In this document: piece by piece, positions 18,301 through 25,551 of the stretch
How the letters are laid out: each line of letters opens with the position of its first letter
Numbering within the stretch: position 1 is the stretch's first letter
NCBI GenBank assembly: GCA_964446945.1
Contig: CAYUQO010000012.1
Coordinates: 62,001-126,000 of the forward strand
Direction: 5' to 3'
DNA from: CAIYRG01 sp964446945
GTDB lineage: Bacteria > Pseudomonadota > Alphaproteobacteria > Micropepsales > Micropepsaceae
Length of the DNA stretch: 64,000 nucleotides
Notes under the pieces: generated by a model
Told to the model about the DNA's origin: nothing
What the model saw: the letters and a program-made list of their open reading frames with translations, nothing else
Databases searched by the model: none
Position numbers and translations under genes: made by a program

Positions 18301-18619
18301 GCCGAATGTCAATTTCGCCTGCTTGACCGCCGGCGGGACCATCGGCGGCGGAAGTTTCCCCTGCGCCATCAGCAATTATTCGGATATCGAGCCGTCCTAT
18401 TACACATTCGACCTGTCATTCGGCTACGACACTGGCGATCAGCCGGCGAATATCTATCTGAAGCATGTGCAGCTGCAGCTCGTGGTCCAGAATATTCTCA
18501 ACCGACTTCCGGCCTTCGAATATCGCATTGGTACAGGAGCCGGAAATCCTGCCACCTATGATATTTCGCAGAGCGCGCAGGGTCGAACCTTTGGGATTGT
18601 CCTGACCAAGACGTGGTGA
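15308..18619 (+). CDS. TonB-dependent outer-membrane receptor (TonB1)
   Basis: A 1103 aa receptor, ATG at 15308 after GGGGG. Signal peptide (MNPKTSRLASLLGSAS..., ending near SAQ), then a TonB-box-like QVLITGSLIRG at about 45-56, a plug domain (DLFRTTPFANVSPG, VNIRGLDPND, ALDRIDILVDGASATYGSDA, GVVNIILKRGYDG) and a long beta-barrel ending FGIVLTKTW with the terminal aromatic residue needed for barrel assembly. At 1100 residues it is larger than most siderophore receptors and resembles the polymer/peptide-type receptors of sphingomonads and xanthomonads. It stands first in a plus-strand group with two TPR-enzymes. The ligand cannot be read from the sequence. Confidence 0.95.
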   Translation: MNPKTSRLASLLGSASLLAMSSAGGASAQQVAQDQMAQANPNEVQEQVLITGSLIRGTVAVGVPVTNLGPQDYAQTGALTTADLFRTTPFANVSPGPVGTNANNNIGKETRVNIRGLDPNDGTRALLMVDGYRFPGQGEALCAIDPSIIPALALDRIDILVDGASATYGSDAVTGVVNIILKRGYDGAITQLRTTQADGKSEYQASQLWGRTWEGGDITLTYEWDDDSPLKASARSRLSYDFTPWGLDNRTPIRSSIPGTISVGNPVQTPETSLNPSAGTGGAGAFGRACNNCYAIPAGAGSNYTAAPNPLVWSSFAVAANGGAGNDLNGTRNEFNPYSIAWYDAAQQRNAVVGTFDQRLFSWVSVFAEGFYDNRRAQYLNPATLSPTSGNDLLVQVPTSNPYYPIGAPNNLKVNYNISLEAPPLTSAFEIADRYLGGFNLDLPFGWEGKIFYGESFNDTGSAVHAVNPNMVSAALGWTMPASAGVGTFPGIGTWTRPSTVPYLDLFCDPHAFQCNSPATIGYIQGVRAYLSEDWVNEKGATFDGPLFALPAGDVKLAVGTVYISSQFAFHVYDSTASPTPLVPSLLDAASKQWFAVFSQLNVPVVSDANSFPLVRRFDLEGSWRHDQYHQLGGFNGGTSNPKVAFNWTLTEDYGLTVRGAWGTSFRAPGFAEESPLAKTAIAAWNSSLFAQNSQITVNCNPAADSMAGRLLNPGAGFTGWNGQTNNGGTPGVSCGTKAAPIGMALLGAAGVANAAGMRLYTNTAGQHLHPETATNYALTAEFAPTAFLRGLDIQATWYQIKIDGALRGFANPNTTSVNDPGLGFSYIVPTDIAKAGVDVAGCSNNNTPTTCPEFENMVAGLLASPRNPVSPQVLTTVVWINDGATFNAGYIKAQGIDFTASYDLDLGDLGAWNTGIVGTYYLHQNSANFLSATDPEAGTVQDLFHTTLGTLNGIPQVGVESLPRLRYRGRLGWSDGPLSVTGFVNYTGHFYNTQNAPPNVNFACLTAGGTIGGGSFPCAISNYSDIEPSYYTFDLSFGYDTGDQPANIYLKHVQLQLVVQNILNRLPAFEYRIGTGAGNPATYDISQSAQGRTFGIVLTKTW

Positions 18620-18676
18620 GGTACGGAGCGGCGGTTTGCCAGTTCGGTGAACATCGCGCTAGACTTCCGCGCGAGA

Positions 18677-19993
18677 ATGAATCAATCACCGCTGCTGCAG
18701 GCCCTCGAGTATTACAAAATCGGCCGGTTTGAGCCTGCTGCCGAATTGCTGCACGCCTGTCTTCAGAGTTCGCCGGCCGATGGTCCGGCCAATCATCTGC
18801 TGGGGGTGATCTATTACCGGCAAGGCAGGCTTGCGGGGGCCCGCGATCACCTGGCGCGCGCCTGCGCCATGCCGGGCGCCACGCCGGAAATGTACAACAA
18901 CTATGGCGCTGCGCTGGACGGCCTGGGTGATTTGCGAGGCGCGGTCGCCGCGTATCGCAGTGCGCTCGCGCTCGATCCCAATTACGCAGACGCACTCAGC
19001 AATCTTGGCGTGATTTATCTCAAGCAGGGCGAAACGCAGAGGGCGATCCAAACGCTGCGCCGCGCGATTGCGCTGAAGCCCGAACTGACAGACGCGCAGC
19101 TGAATCTGAGAAATGCCTACCGGGAGGTCGTGCCTCCCTGGCATTTCGCGATGGTCAATGACCGGCCGCGCAACGCAGCGTATCGCAACGCAATCGCGCG
19201 GATGGTTCCGGGAAAGCGCGTACTGGATATCGGAACGGGCGCCGGACTGCTCGCGATGATGGCGGCGCGGGCTGGCGCTGCGAGCGTCACCACCTGCGAA
19301 GCGAATGCCGTAATCGCCGAGCGGGCAAAGGACATCGTCGCGTCCAACGGATTTGCCGATCGTGTATCTGTCATCGCAAAACATTCCACAGCACTTCGGG
19401 TTGGGCAGGACCTGGATCAAAGAGCTGAGATCCTCATCACTGAAACTTTCGCCAGCGATTTACTGAGTGAGGGTATTGTTCCCGCGGTCGAGCACGCGCA
19501 TCGCGAATTGCTGATCCCGGATGCAACAATCATTCCGCGTCACGCTGCGGCCGTCGGATATCTGGCCGGCGGCCCGGAGATCGAGACCATGCTATTCGCC
19601 GGCGCCAGCGAAGGATTCGACATTTCCGGGTTCAACGATTTCGCACCACCCGTGTTTCCCGCGACCCTGAACAATGTGCCGCCCGACATCCTTTCCGATG
19701 ATTTCGAACTGCTCAGCCTTGATTTGCGGTCGCACCTGTTTGCAATGGAACAGCGCATGATTACGATTCCGGTGGTTAAATCGGGCACTGCAGCTGCCGT
19801 GGTGCAGTGGATTCGTCTCGATCTCGACGGCCTTCACCAATACGAGAACCGGCCCACGCCGGATCCCCGGGCCGAGACGCACTGGACCCAGATTCTTTAC
19901 CGGTTTCCGCAGCCATTTCCGGTCAGCGCTGGAACAGTGGTGAATCTTGCGGTCGGTCACAACCGCCGCCAGTTGTCTGTCGTCCTCGCTTGA
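18677..19993 (+). CDS. TPR-fused PRMT7/PRMT9-like protein arginine methyltransferase (PRMT-A)
   Basis: A 438 aa protein; the ATG at 18677 gives the same length as its paralogue at 27805, although a GTG at 18647 is also possible. N-terminal TPR repeats (about 1-150; NNYGAALDGLGDLRGAVAAY, SNLGVIYLKQGETQRAI) precede a class I methyltransferase domain. Diagnostic PRMT elements are visible: PPWHFAMVNDRPRN before the fold, SAM motif I VLDIGTGAGLLAMMA, the double-E loop E256 and E265 nine residues apart (ETFASDLLSE), and a THW loop (T401-W403, THWTQILYRF). These fit the PRMT7/PRMT9 branch, in which PRMT9 also carries TPRs. It should transfer methyl groups from SAM to arginine side chains; the target is unknown. 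No signal peptide, so cytoplasmic. Confidence 0.85.
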   Translation: MNQSPLLQALEYYKIGRFEPAAELLHACLQSSPADGPANHLLGVIYYRQGRLAGARDHLARACAMPGATPEMYNNYGAALDGLGDLRGAVAAYRSALALDPNYADALSNLGVIYLKQGETQRAIQTLRRAIALKPELTDAQLNLRNAYREVVPPWHFAMVNDRPRNAAYRNAIARMVPGKRVLDIGTGAGLLAMMAARAGAASVTTCEANAVIAERAKDIVASNGFADRVSVIAKHSTALRVGQDLDQRAEILITETFASDLLSEGIVPAVEHAHRELLIPDATIIPRHAAAVGYLAGGPEIETMLFAGASEGFDISGFNDFAPPVFPATLNNVPPDILSDDFELLSLDLRSHLFAMEQRMITIPVVKSGTAAAVVQWIRLDLDGLHQYENRPTPDPRAETHWTQILYRFPQPFPVSAGTVVNLAVGHNRRQLSVVLA

Positions 19994-20077
19994 GCGCCGG
20001 CCTATTGCGCAGCTCCGTCGAGATCGCGACGAATCCGCCAGACTTAATCCAGACCGGGCGGAAAGGCGCTTCCATCA

Positions 20078-21823
20078 TTGCCCAATAGCCGGACTCGCCG
20101 TAATGGCCAGAGCGGAGACGAAACCGCGACAGCCCAGGCGGCACTGCGGGCCGGCCGATTGGCGGAAGCCGAAGTACACCTGTTGCGCATATTGAGTCGA
20201 AATCGGAGCAACGATTTTGCCCTGGCGCTGGCCGGCGAACTGCGGGTTGCACAGCAACGGCTTCGGGATGCGGCATTGCTTTACGCGCAGGCGGTGACGC
20301 TGCGCCCGGATGTTGTTTCATATAAGGAGCGTTTCGCCGAACTCGCCAGACGGATGCATGCCGCCGAATGGGACCCATTGCTCGCAGATGCTTTGACAGC
20401 CTGCCTTCGAACTCCGGAAATCGATTGCACGCGCCTCTCCGGATTTTGGTCCAGCCTGGTACTGCAACAGCCGGCAATCAAATCGTTCGTGAGCAATCCG
20501 GATCTGGTTGCACCCGCCCTGTCCACTCCGCTGCTGACTGAGGGGCTGAAGCGGCTTTTGGTATATGACGCGCCCACGGAAGACTTCATCTGCCATTTGC
20601 GCTGCCGGTTGTTATTCCATCGACAGCAAAGCGTATCGCGCGACTGGGTGGCGCTTGCGACCGCGCTCGCACGTTATGCGTTCAATTCCGATTACATTCT
20701 GGACCTTTCCGAAGACGAGCAATCCGCCGTGGCGCAATTGCGCGGACGCGTCGAGGCCTCCCGAGAACCAGCGGCGATTGCTGTTCTTGCCTGCTACTGT
20801 CCGCTGTGGGCGCTTCCGAATTCCGGGGACATTCTGGCCCAACATGGTCGATCGGGCCCATTGAAAGACCTGGTAAAGCTGCACATTGCCGATGCCCTGG
20901 AGTTTCGCGCGGCAGCGCAGGAAGTCGCAACCCTGACCACTATCGGCGATGGAGTTTCGGCCGCGGTGCGCCGTCAATACGAGGATTTTCCTTATCCGCG
21001 CTGGCAGCCGGTTGCGCGGCAGAAGCTCGTCAGGGATTGGGAAAACGAGGAATGCAACCGTTCGACCGAACACCTGTTGCGTGGCAAGGCGGCGCGCATT
21101 CTGGTGGCCGGATGCGGTACCGGGAAAGAGGCGGTGATGCTGGCCACGATTTTTCCGGATGCGCAGATCATTGCAGTGGACCTCAGCCGCACCAGTCTGG
21201 GTTATGCGGCCGTGATGGCGAAGCGATGTGGGATCAGCAATGTCTCATTCCATCACGCCGACATCACGCAGCTCGGTTCGCTGAATGAGAAATTCGATTA
21301 CATTTCGGCCGTGGGCGTGCTGCATCACCTGGAGGACCCCGCTGCCGGATGGAAAATCTGTACAGAGCTGCTCAAGCCCGGGGGGCTTATGCGTATTGGC
21401 CTTTACAGCCAGGCCGGACGTTGGGCGGTGGTCGCGGCGCGCGAAGTGATCGCGCGCGGCGGATATGGTGCGGACGCCGAAGGAATGCGTAGATTCCGCC
21501 GGGGCAGCCCGGCGCTCCTGCCCGAACCGGTGCTCGATGATTTGAGGCGGTTCACGGATTACTACCAGCTCAGCATGTATCGCGATCTTCTGTTCCATGT
21601 TCAGGAACGTCGCTTCACGATTCCGCAGATTGCAGAGTTGCTGCACAATTTTCGCTTGACGTTTGCCGGGTTCTACCTGCCGGCCCATGTTCTGGCGCGC
21701 TACAGCGCCGCATTCCCCGAAGACCGCGCCCGTACCGATCTGCAGAACTGGCATCGCTTCGAACAACAGAATCCGGAAACATTCCGGAACATGTATATTT
21801 TCTGGTGCCGTAAGACCGGATGA
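20078..21823 (+). CDS. TPR-like protein with class I SAM methyltransferase domain
   Basis: A 581 aa cytoplasmic protein. The first 100 residues are helical repeat (TPR-like: AALRAGRLAEAEVHLLRILS), followed by about 180 residues with no assigned fold, then QYEDFPYPRWQP, which precedes the methyltransferase domain in a family of TPR-methyltransferases I recall. Motif I reads ILVAGCGTGKEAV and motif II IIAVDLS. ADITQLGSLNEKFDYISAVG and LLKPGG complete a Rossmann methyltransferase. The frame has no ATG at its start; I used TTG 20078, so the exact N-terminus is uncertain. Substrate unknown; it is not a PRMT, as no double-E or THW loop is present. It follows PRMT-A by 84 bases and ends at a bidirectional terminator. 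Confidence 0.85.
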   Translation: MPNSRTRRNGQSGDETATAQAALRAGRLAEAEVHLLRILSRNRSNDFALALAGELRVAQQRLRDAALLYAQAVTLRPDVVSYKERFAELARRMHAAEWDPLLADALTACLRTPEIDCTRLSGFWSSLVLQQPAIKSFVSNPDLVAPALSTPLLTEGLKRLLVYDAPTEDFICHLRCRLLFHRQQSVSRDWVALATALARYAFNSDYILDLSEDEQSAVAQLRGRVEASREPAAIAVLACYCPLWALPNSGDILAQHGRSGPLKDLVKLHIADALEFRAAAQEVATLTTIGDGVSAAVRRQYEDFPYPRWQPVARQKLVRDWENEECNRSTEHLLRGKAARILVAGCGTGKEAVMLATIFPDAQIIAVDLSRTSLGYAAVMAKRCGISNVSFHHADITQLGSLNEKFDYISAVGVLHHLEDPAAGWKICTELLKPGGLMRIGLYSQAGRWAVVAAREVIARGGYGADAEGMRRFRRGSPALLPEPVLDDLRRFTDYYQLSMYRDLLFHVQERRFTIPQIAELLHNFRLTFAGFYLPAHVLARYSAAFPEDRARTDLQNWHRFEQQNPETFRNMYIFWCRKTG

Positions 21824-21840
21824 CCAAAGCTCAGCTCAGC

Positions 21841-21874
21841 AAACAGGCCGCGGGAGGGATCCCGCGGCCTGTTT
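21841..21874. terminator. bidirectional rho-independent terminator
   Basis: AAACAGGCCGCGGG (21841-21854) pairs perfectly with CCCGCGGCCTGTTT (21861-21874) around a short loop; the flanking A/T bases supply uridine tracts in both directions. It separates the convergent genes ending at 21823 (plus) and 21888 (minus). Confidence 0.9.
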
Positions 21875-21887
21875 GCTTTCGCAGCTG

Positions 21888-24800
21888 CTACCAGGTCTTG
21901 GTGACAATCAGGTCAAAGGTTCGTCCCTGGTCGCTCTTCAGGATGTCGAAGGCCGCGGGGTTTCCGCCACCGGTGCTGATACGGTACTCGAACGGCGGCA
22001 GCCGGTTTGTGATGTCTTCGATGACAAGCTGGATTCCGATATTCTTCAGATAGTTATTGGCCGGAAGGTCGCCGGTATTGTAACCCAGCGAAAGATCGAA
22101 CGTGTAATAGGACGGTTCGATGTTGGTGTAATTGCTGATCGCGCAGGGGAATGTCCCGCCGCCTGTCGTGCCCCCGGCCGCCGTGCACTGGAAGTTCACA
22201 TTCGGCGGCGCCGATTGCGTATTGAAGAAGTGCGACTGGTAGTTCGCGAACAGGATGGCGCTGAATGCACCATCGCTCCAGCCCAGCCGTGCGCGGTAGC
22301 GCATGCGCGGCAGCGATTCGACGCCGTTCTGCGCAATGCCGCCAACGGATGAGATATTGGTGTGGAAGGAATCGGCGATCGTAGCCGCTTCCGGATCGAT
22401 CAGTGAGCTGGTGAAGTTCGCGCCGGTCTGGTGCAGATAATAAGTTCCGGTCTGCCCGATATTGAAGGCGCCGAAACTGCCGGCGTCGACATCGTAGCTC
22501 CAGCTCCAGTCGAGGCCCTGCATTTTGATGAAGCCGGCATTCATGATGCCGCCATCATTGATCCACAGCGCGGTCGACGCGAGGCTGGGTGAGTAAGAGC
22601 TCCGGCCGTTATTCAGCGCATTGATCACCATCTGCTCGAATTCAGCGCATTTCTCCGGATGGTTGTTATCGCTGCATCCGGCGACATCGACACCCGCGCC
22701 GGCAAGATCGGTTGGAACGATGTAGGCAAATCCCAGCTGTGGGTCGTTCAACGAGTTGGAGGTGGGATTCCCGAAGCTTCGCAGCGCGCCGCTGATCTTG
22801 ATGCTGTAATAGGTCGCCTGCAGGTCGAGCCCTTTGAGGAAGAATATCTGGGGCGCGAGTTCGCCGCCGATGCTGTAGTTCTGGCCGGTTTCCGGATGGA
22901 GATGCTGCTGGTCGGTGTTGACAACGTTGCGGAAGCCGAAATTGAACGAATCCGTCGCATCGCCGAGGAAGGAAAGTCCTGTCGGCTGCGCGTTTGCGCC
23001 GCCGATCCCGCCGCCGGCGCAACCAAGGGCGCTGCCCTTGGCATTATTATCAATGACGCCGGCCCAACCAGTCCCTGTCTTGGGATGGATCAGACGGTAG
23101 TAGGCGGAATCCACCGGCGTGTTGCAGGTGATGTTGATGGCTGCGTTGCCGACCGCCGCCGCCGAATTCTGCATCTGAATATTGTTATTGGCCAGTGGCG
23201 AGATTTCACCAAATCCGGGCGCGCGGAAAGACGTACCCCAGGTGCCGCGCACCGTCAGGCCGATATCTTCCGACACCGTCCAGTTGAACGCGATCTTCGG
23301 CACGCTGATGCCGTGGACATCGCTGTACTGGTCGTGGCGCCATGATCCTTCGACTTCGAGCTTCCGGACGAGCGGAATATTCATTGATTCGCTGACCACC
23401 GGCACATTCAACTGCGCAAACGCCGCCCAGTCGGCACGATATTGGTGGTCCAACAGCGCCGGCGCCTGAAGCGTTGGTGCGCCGGTGTTGTCGAAAGTCG
23501 TGAACCGGAACGTGTCGGTCGTGTAAACGCCACCAACCGCCAGCTTCACTTGGCCTGCGGGAACATCGAACAGCGGCCCATCGAATGTGCCGCCCTTTTC
23601 ATCGACCCAGTAGCGTTCGTCGAATTGCCGGATGCCGCTGACATAATTCCACGTGTCAGGGGAATTGCACTGGAACGCCGCGGGATCGCAGAACAGGTTG
23701 AGATAGGGAACCGTGGCCGGTTTGGTCCAGGTCGCTGTTCCTGATCCCGCGCCAAGAACATTGGGCGTCGTGATCGTCCAGCCCAGCGCGGCCGAAATCG
23801 CATTGGTGTTCACCGTTCCATAAACATGGCTGTAGCTGCTGTCATATTCCTGGGAAATAAAGGCTTTGCCTTCCCAACCGAACGGCAGAGTCAGGTTCAC
23901 CCCGTAATCATACATATAAGCAAGTTCGTACGCGGACGTTTTGTCCGGATTTTCCAGATTCGTCGTGTACAGGACTTGCAGGCCGGCAGGTGCGCCGGCG
24001 GGGTAATAGGGATTGCTCGTCGGAATCGCGACATTCAGCAGGTTGGTCGAGTCGGGGCTGAGATTCGGCGGATTGATATATTGGGCGCGACGATTGCTCC
24101 AGAACCCGTCGGCATACAGGGAGACCCAACTCAACAACCGCTGGTCTAAGGTGCCTGCCGCGCCGTTGCGCTGCTGCGCGGCATCGTACCAGCCGAGCGA
24201 ATATGGGTTCACCGTGTTGTTGGCATTGTTGTTGGAAGGAACCGCGAAACTTGACCAGTTCAGCGTCGCGGCACTCCCCGGAGCCGTCGGCCCAAATCCG
24301 CCCGCGCCCGGAGCGAAATTGGCGCCCGTGCCGGCCGGAATCGAGTAGCAATTGGTGCAGTTTGTTCCCAGCGTTGTTGAGGGTTTCCCCACCGAGATAA
24401 TCGGCCGGATGTCAGAAGCTGTCGGGGTGCGGTCGTTGAGGCCCCACGGGGTGAAATTCACCGTGAAGTTCGAATGCACTACTCCCTTGATCGGCGAATT
24501 GTCGTACCACTCGTAGGACAGCGTGATGTCACCGCCATCCCATGTGCGGCCCCACAGCTGTGAGGCGCGGAACGCGTTCTTGCCGCCATCGGCGTGAGTA
24601 TAGGCGAATTGGGTAACCGCCCCGTCATAACCACGTTTGAGGACTTCGTTGATAACGCCCGCCATGGCTGCGGTGCCGTAAGTCGCGGAGGCGCCGTCGG
24701 TCAGGATGTCGATGCGGTCCAATGCAAGCTGCGGGACAATGGATGGGTCGATTTCGCAAACGCCGTTGCCTTGGCCGGGGAAGCGATGGCCGTCGACGAG

Positions 24801-25181
24801 AAGCAGGGTGCGAACTGCGTCGCCGGTATCAAGGCCGCGGATATTGACGCGCGTCGCGCGCTCGATATTGGCGCCGGACTGGACTGCCACCGGACCGGGC
24901 GAGACGTTGGCCTGCGGAATGGTGCGGAACAGGTCGGCTGTGGTCAGCGACCCTGTTGTGGCAAAATCCTGCGGGCCGAGATTGGTTACCGGCACGCCGA
25001 CTGCCGCGGTGCCGTGAATCAGCGAGCCCGTAACCAGTACCTGTTCCGGCACTTCCATGGGGCCTGCGGCGGCCGTTTGATCTTGCGCCACCTGCTGCGC
25101 GTATGCCGCCCCCGCGGTTGTCATGGCCAGCAATGACGCCGACCCCAGCAGCGATGCAAGTTTGTAAGTCTTTGGATTCAT
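21888..25181 (-). CDS. TonB-dependent outer-membrane receptor (TonB2)
   Basis: A 1097 aa paralogue of TonB1. The ATG at 25181 has GGGGAGGCG upstream; a short in-frame extension lacks a ribosome site. The N-terminus (MNPKTYKLASLLGSASLLAM) is almost identical to TonB1, as are the box QVLVTGSLIHGTAAVG, plug (ADLFRTIPQANVSPG, VNIRGLDTGDAV, ALDRIDILTDGASATYGTAA) and barrel end (TFDLIVTKTW), while the barrel loops differ strongly. That is the pattern expected when two receptors share export and energy coupling but take up different ligands. It is divergent from the O-GlcNAc transferase gene and inverted relative to TonB1. Confidence 0.95.
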   Translation of the reverse strand: MNPKTYKLASLLGSASLLAMTTAGAAYAQQVAQDQTAAAGPMEVPEQVLVTGSLIHGTAAVGVPVTNLGPQDFATTGSLTTADLFRTIPQANVSPGPVAVQSGANIERATRVNIRGLDTGDAVRTLLLVDGHRFPGQGNGVCEIDPSIVPQLALDRIDILTDGASATYGTAAMAGVINEVLKRGYDGAVTQFAYTHADGGKNAFRASQLWGRTWDGGDITLSYEWYDNSPIKGVVHSNFTVNFTPWGLNDRTPTASDIRPIISVGKPSTTLGTNCTNCYSIPAGTGANFAPGAGGFGPTAPGSAATLNWSSFAVPSNNNANNTVNPYSLGWYDAAQQRNGAAGTLDQRLLSWVSLYADGFWSNRRAQYINPPNLSPDSTNLLNVAIPTSNPYYPAGAPAGLQVLYTTNLENPDKTSAYELAYMYDYGVNLTLPFGWEGKAFISQEYDSSYSHVYGTVNTNAISAALGWTITTPNVLGAGSGTATWTKPATVPYLNLFCDPAAFQCNSPDTWNYVSGIRQFDERYWVDEKGGTFDGPLFDVPAGQVKLAVGGVYTTDTFRFTTFDNTGAPTLQAPALLDHQYRADWAAFAQLNVPVVSESMNIPLVRKLEVEGSWRHDQYSDVHGISVPKIAFNWTVSEDIGLTVRGTWGTSFRAPGFGEISPLANNNIQMQNSAAAVGNAAINITCNTPVDSAYYRLIHPKTGTGWAGVIDNNAKGSALGCAGGGIGGANAQPTGLSFLGDATDSFNFGFRNVVNTDQQHLHPETGQNYSIGGELAPQIFFLKGLDLQATYYSIKISGALRSFGNPTSNSLNDPQLGFAYIVPTDLAGAGVDVAGCSDNNHPEKCAEFEQMVINALNNGRSSYSPSLASTALWINDGGIMNAGFIKMQGLDWSWSYDVDAGSFGAFNIGQTGTYYLHQTGANFTSSLIDPEAATIADSFHTNISSVGGIAQNGVESLPRMRYRARLGWSDGAFSAILFANYQSHFFNTQSAPPNVNFQCTAAGGTTGGGTFPCAISNYTNIEPSYYTFDLSLGYNTGDLPANNYLKNIGIQLVIEDITNRLPPFEYRISTGGGNPAAFDILKSDQGRTFDLIVTKTW

Positions 25182-25376
25182 TGACGCCTCCCCAATGGCC
25201 GTGGCATGGCCGACGGCACGCATGATCACAAGGCGAACTCCATCGCTGGCGTTCGCGCGTCATCGCTTAGTTCTGACTTAGGCCCCCCAATGAGCCCACG
25301 TCCCCTTGGGTCGATTACATCAACCCAAATGTAAGCTACGAGTAAGCTTTCGTGAAAACCAAGAGTGGAGTCAATA

Positions 25377-25481
25377 ATGAAATTTCAGAATTCACTTACA
25401 AAAAGTCGCAGGGTCCGATCGACCCACGTCATGTCGGTAAACGCAATTAACATGCTATTGATATTGCACATTTTTCTCTGA
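25377..25481 (+). CDS. possible 34-residue small protein
   Basis: ATG 25377 with GGAG about 7 bases upstream opens a 34-codon frame ending TGA 25479-25481; it encodes a basic start (KFQNSLTKSRRVRS) followed by a hydrophobic C-terminus (NMLLILHIFL). It lies in the 337-base gap between TonB2 and the O-GlcNAc transferase gene, which is AT-richer than its surroundings. There is no homology evidence, and an intergenic open frame of this size can arise by chance. Confidence 0.2.
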   Translation: MKFQNSLTKSRRVRSTHVMSVNAINMLLILHIFL

Positions 25482-25551
25482 GCATCCGATCCGTAAAACC
25501 AGTTGGAAGGCATCAGCACTGTCTGATTCCATTATCGACCAGGCGAAAGCA

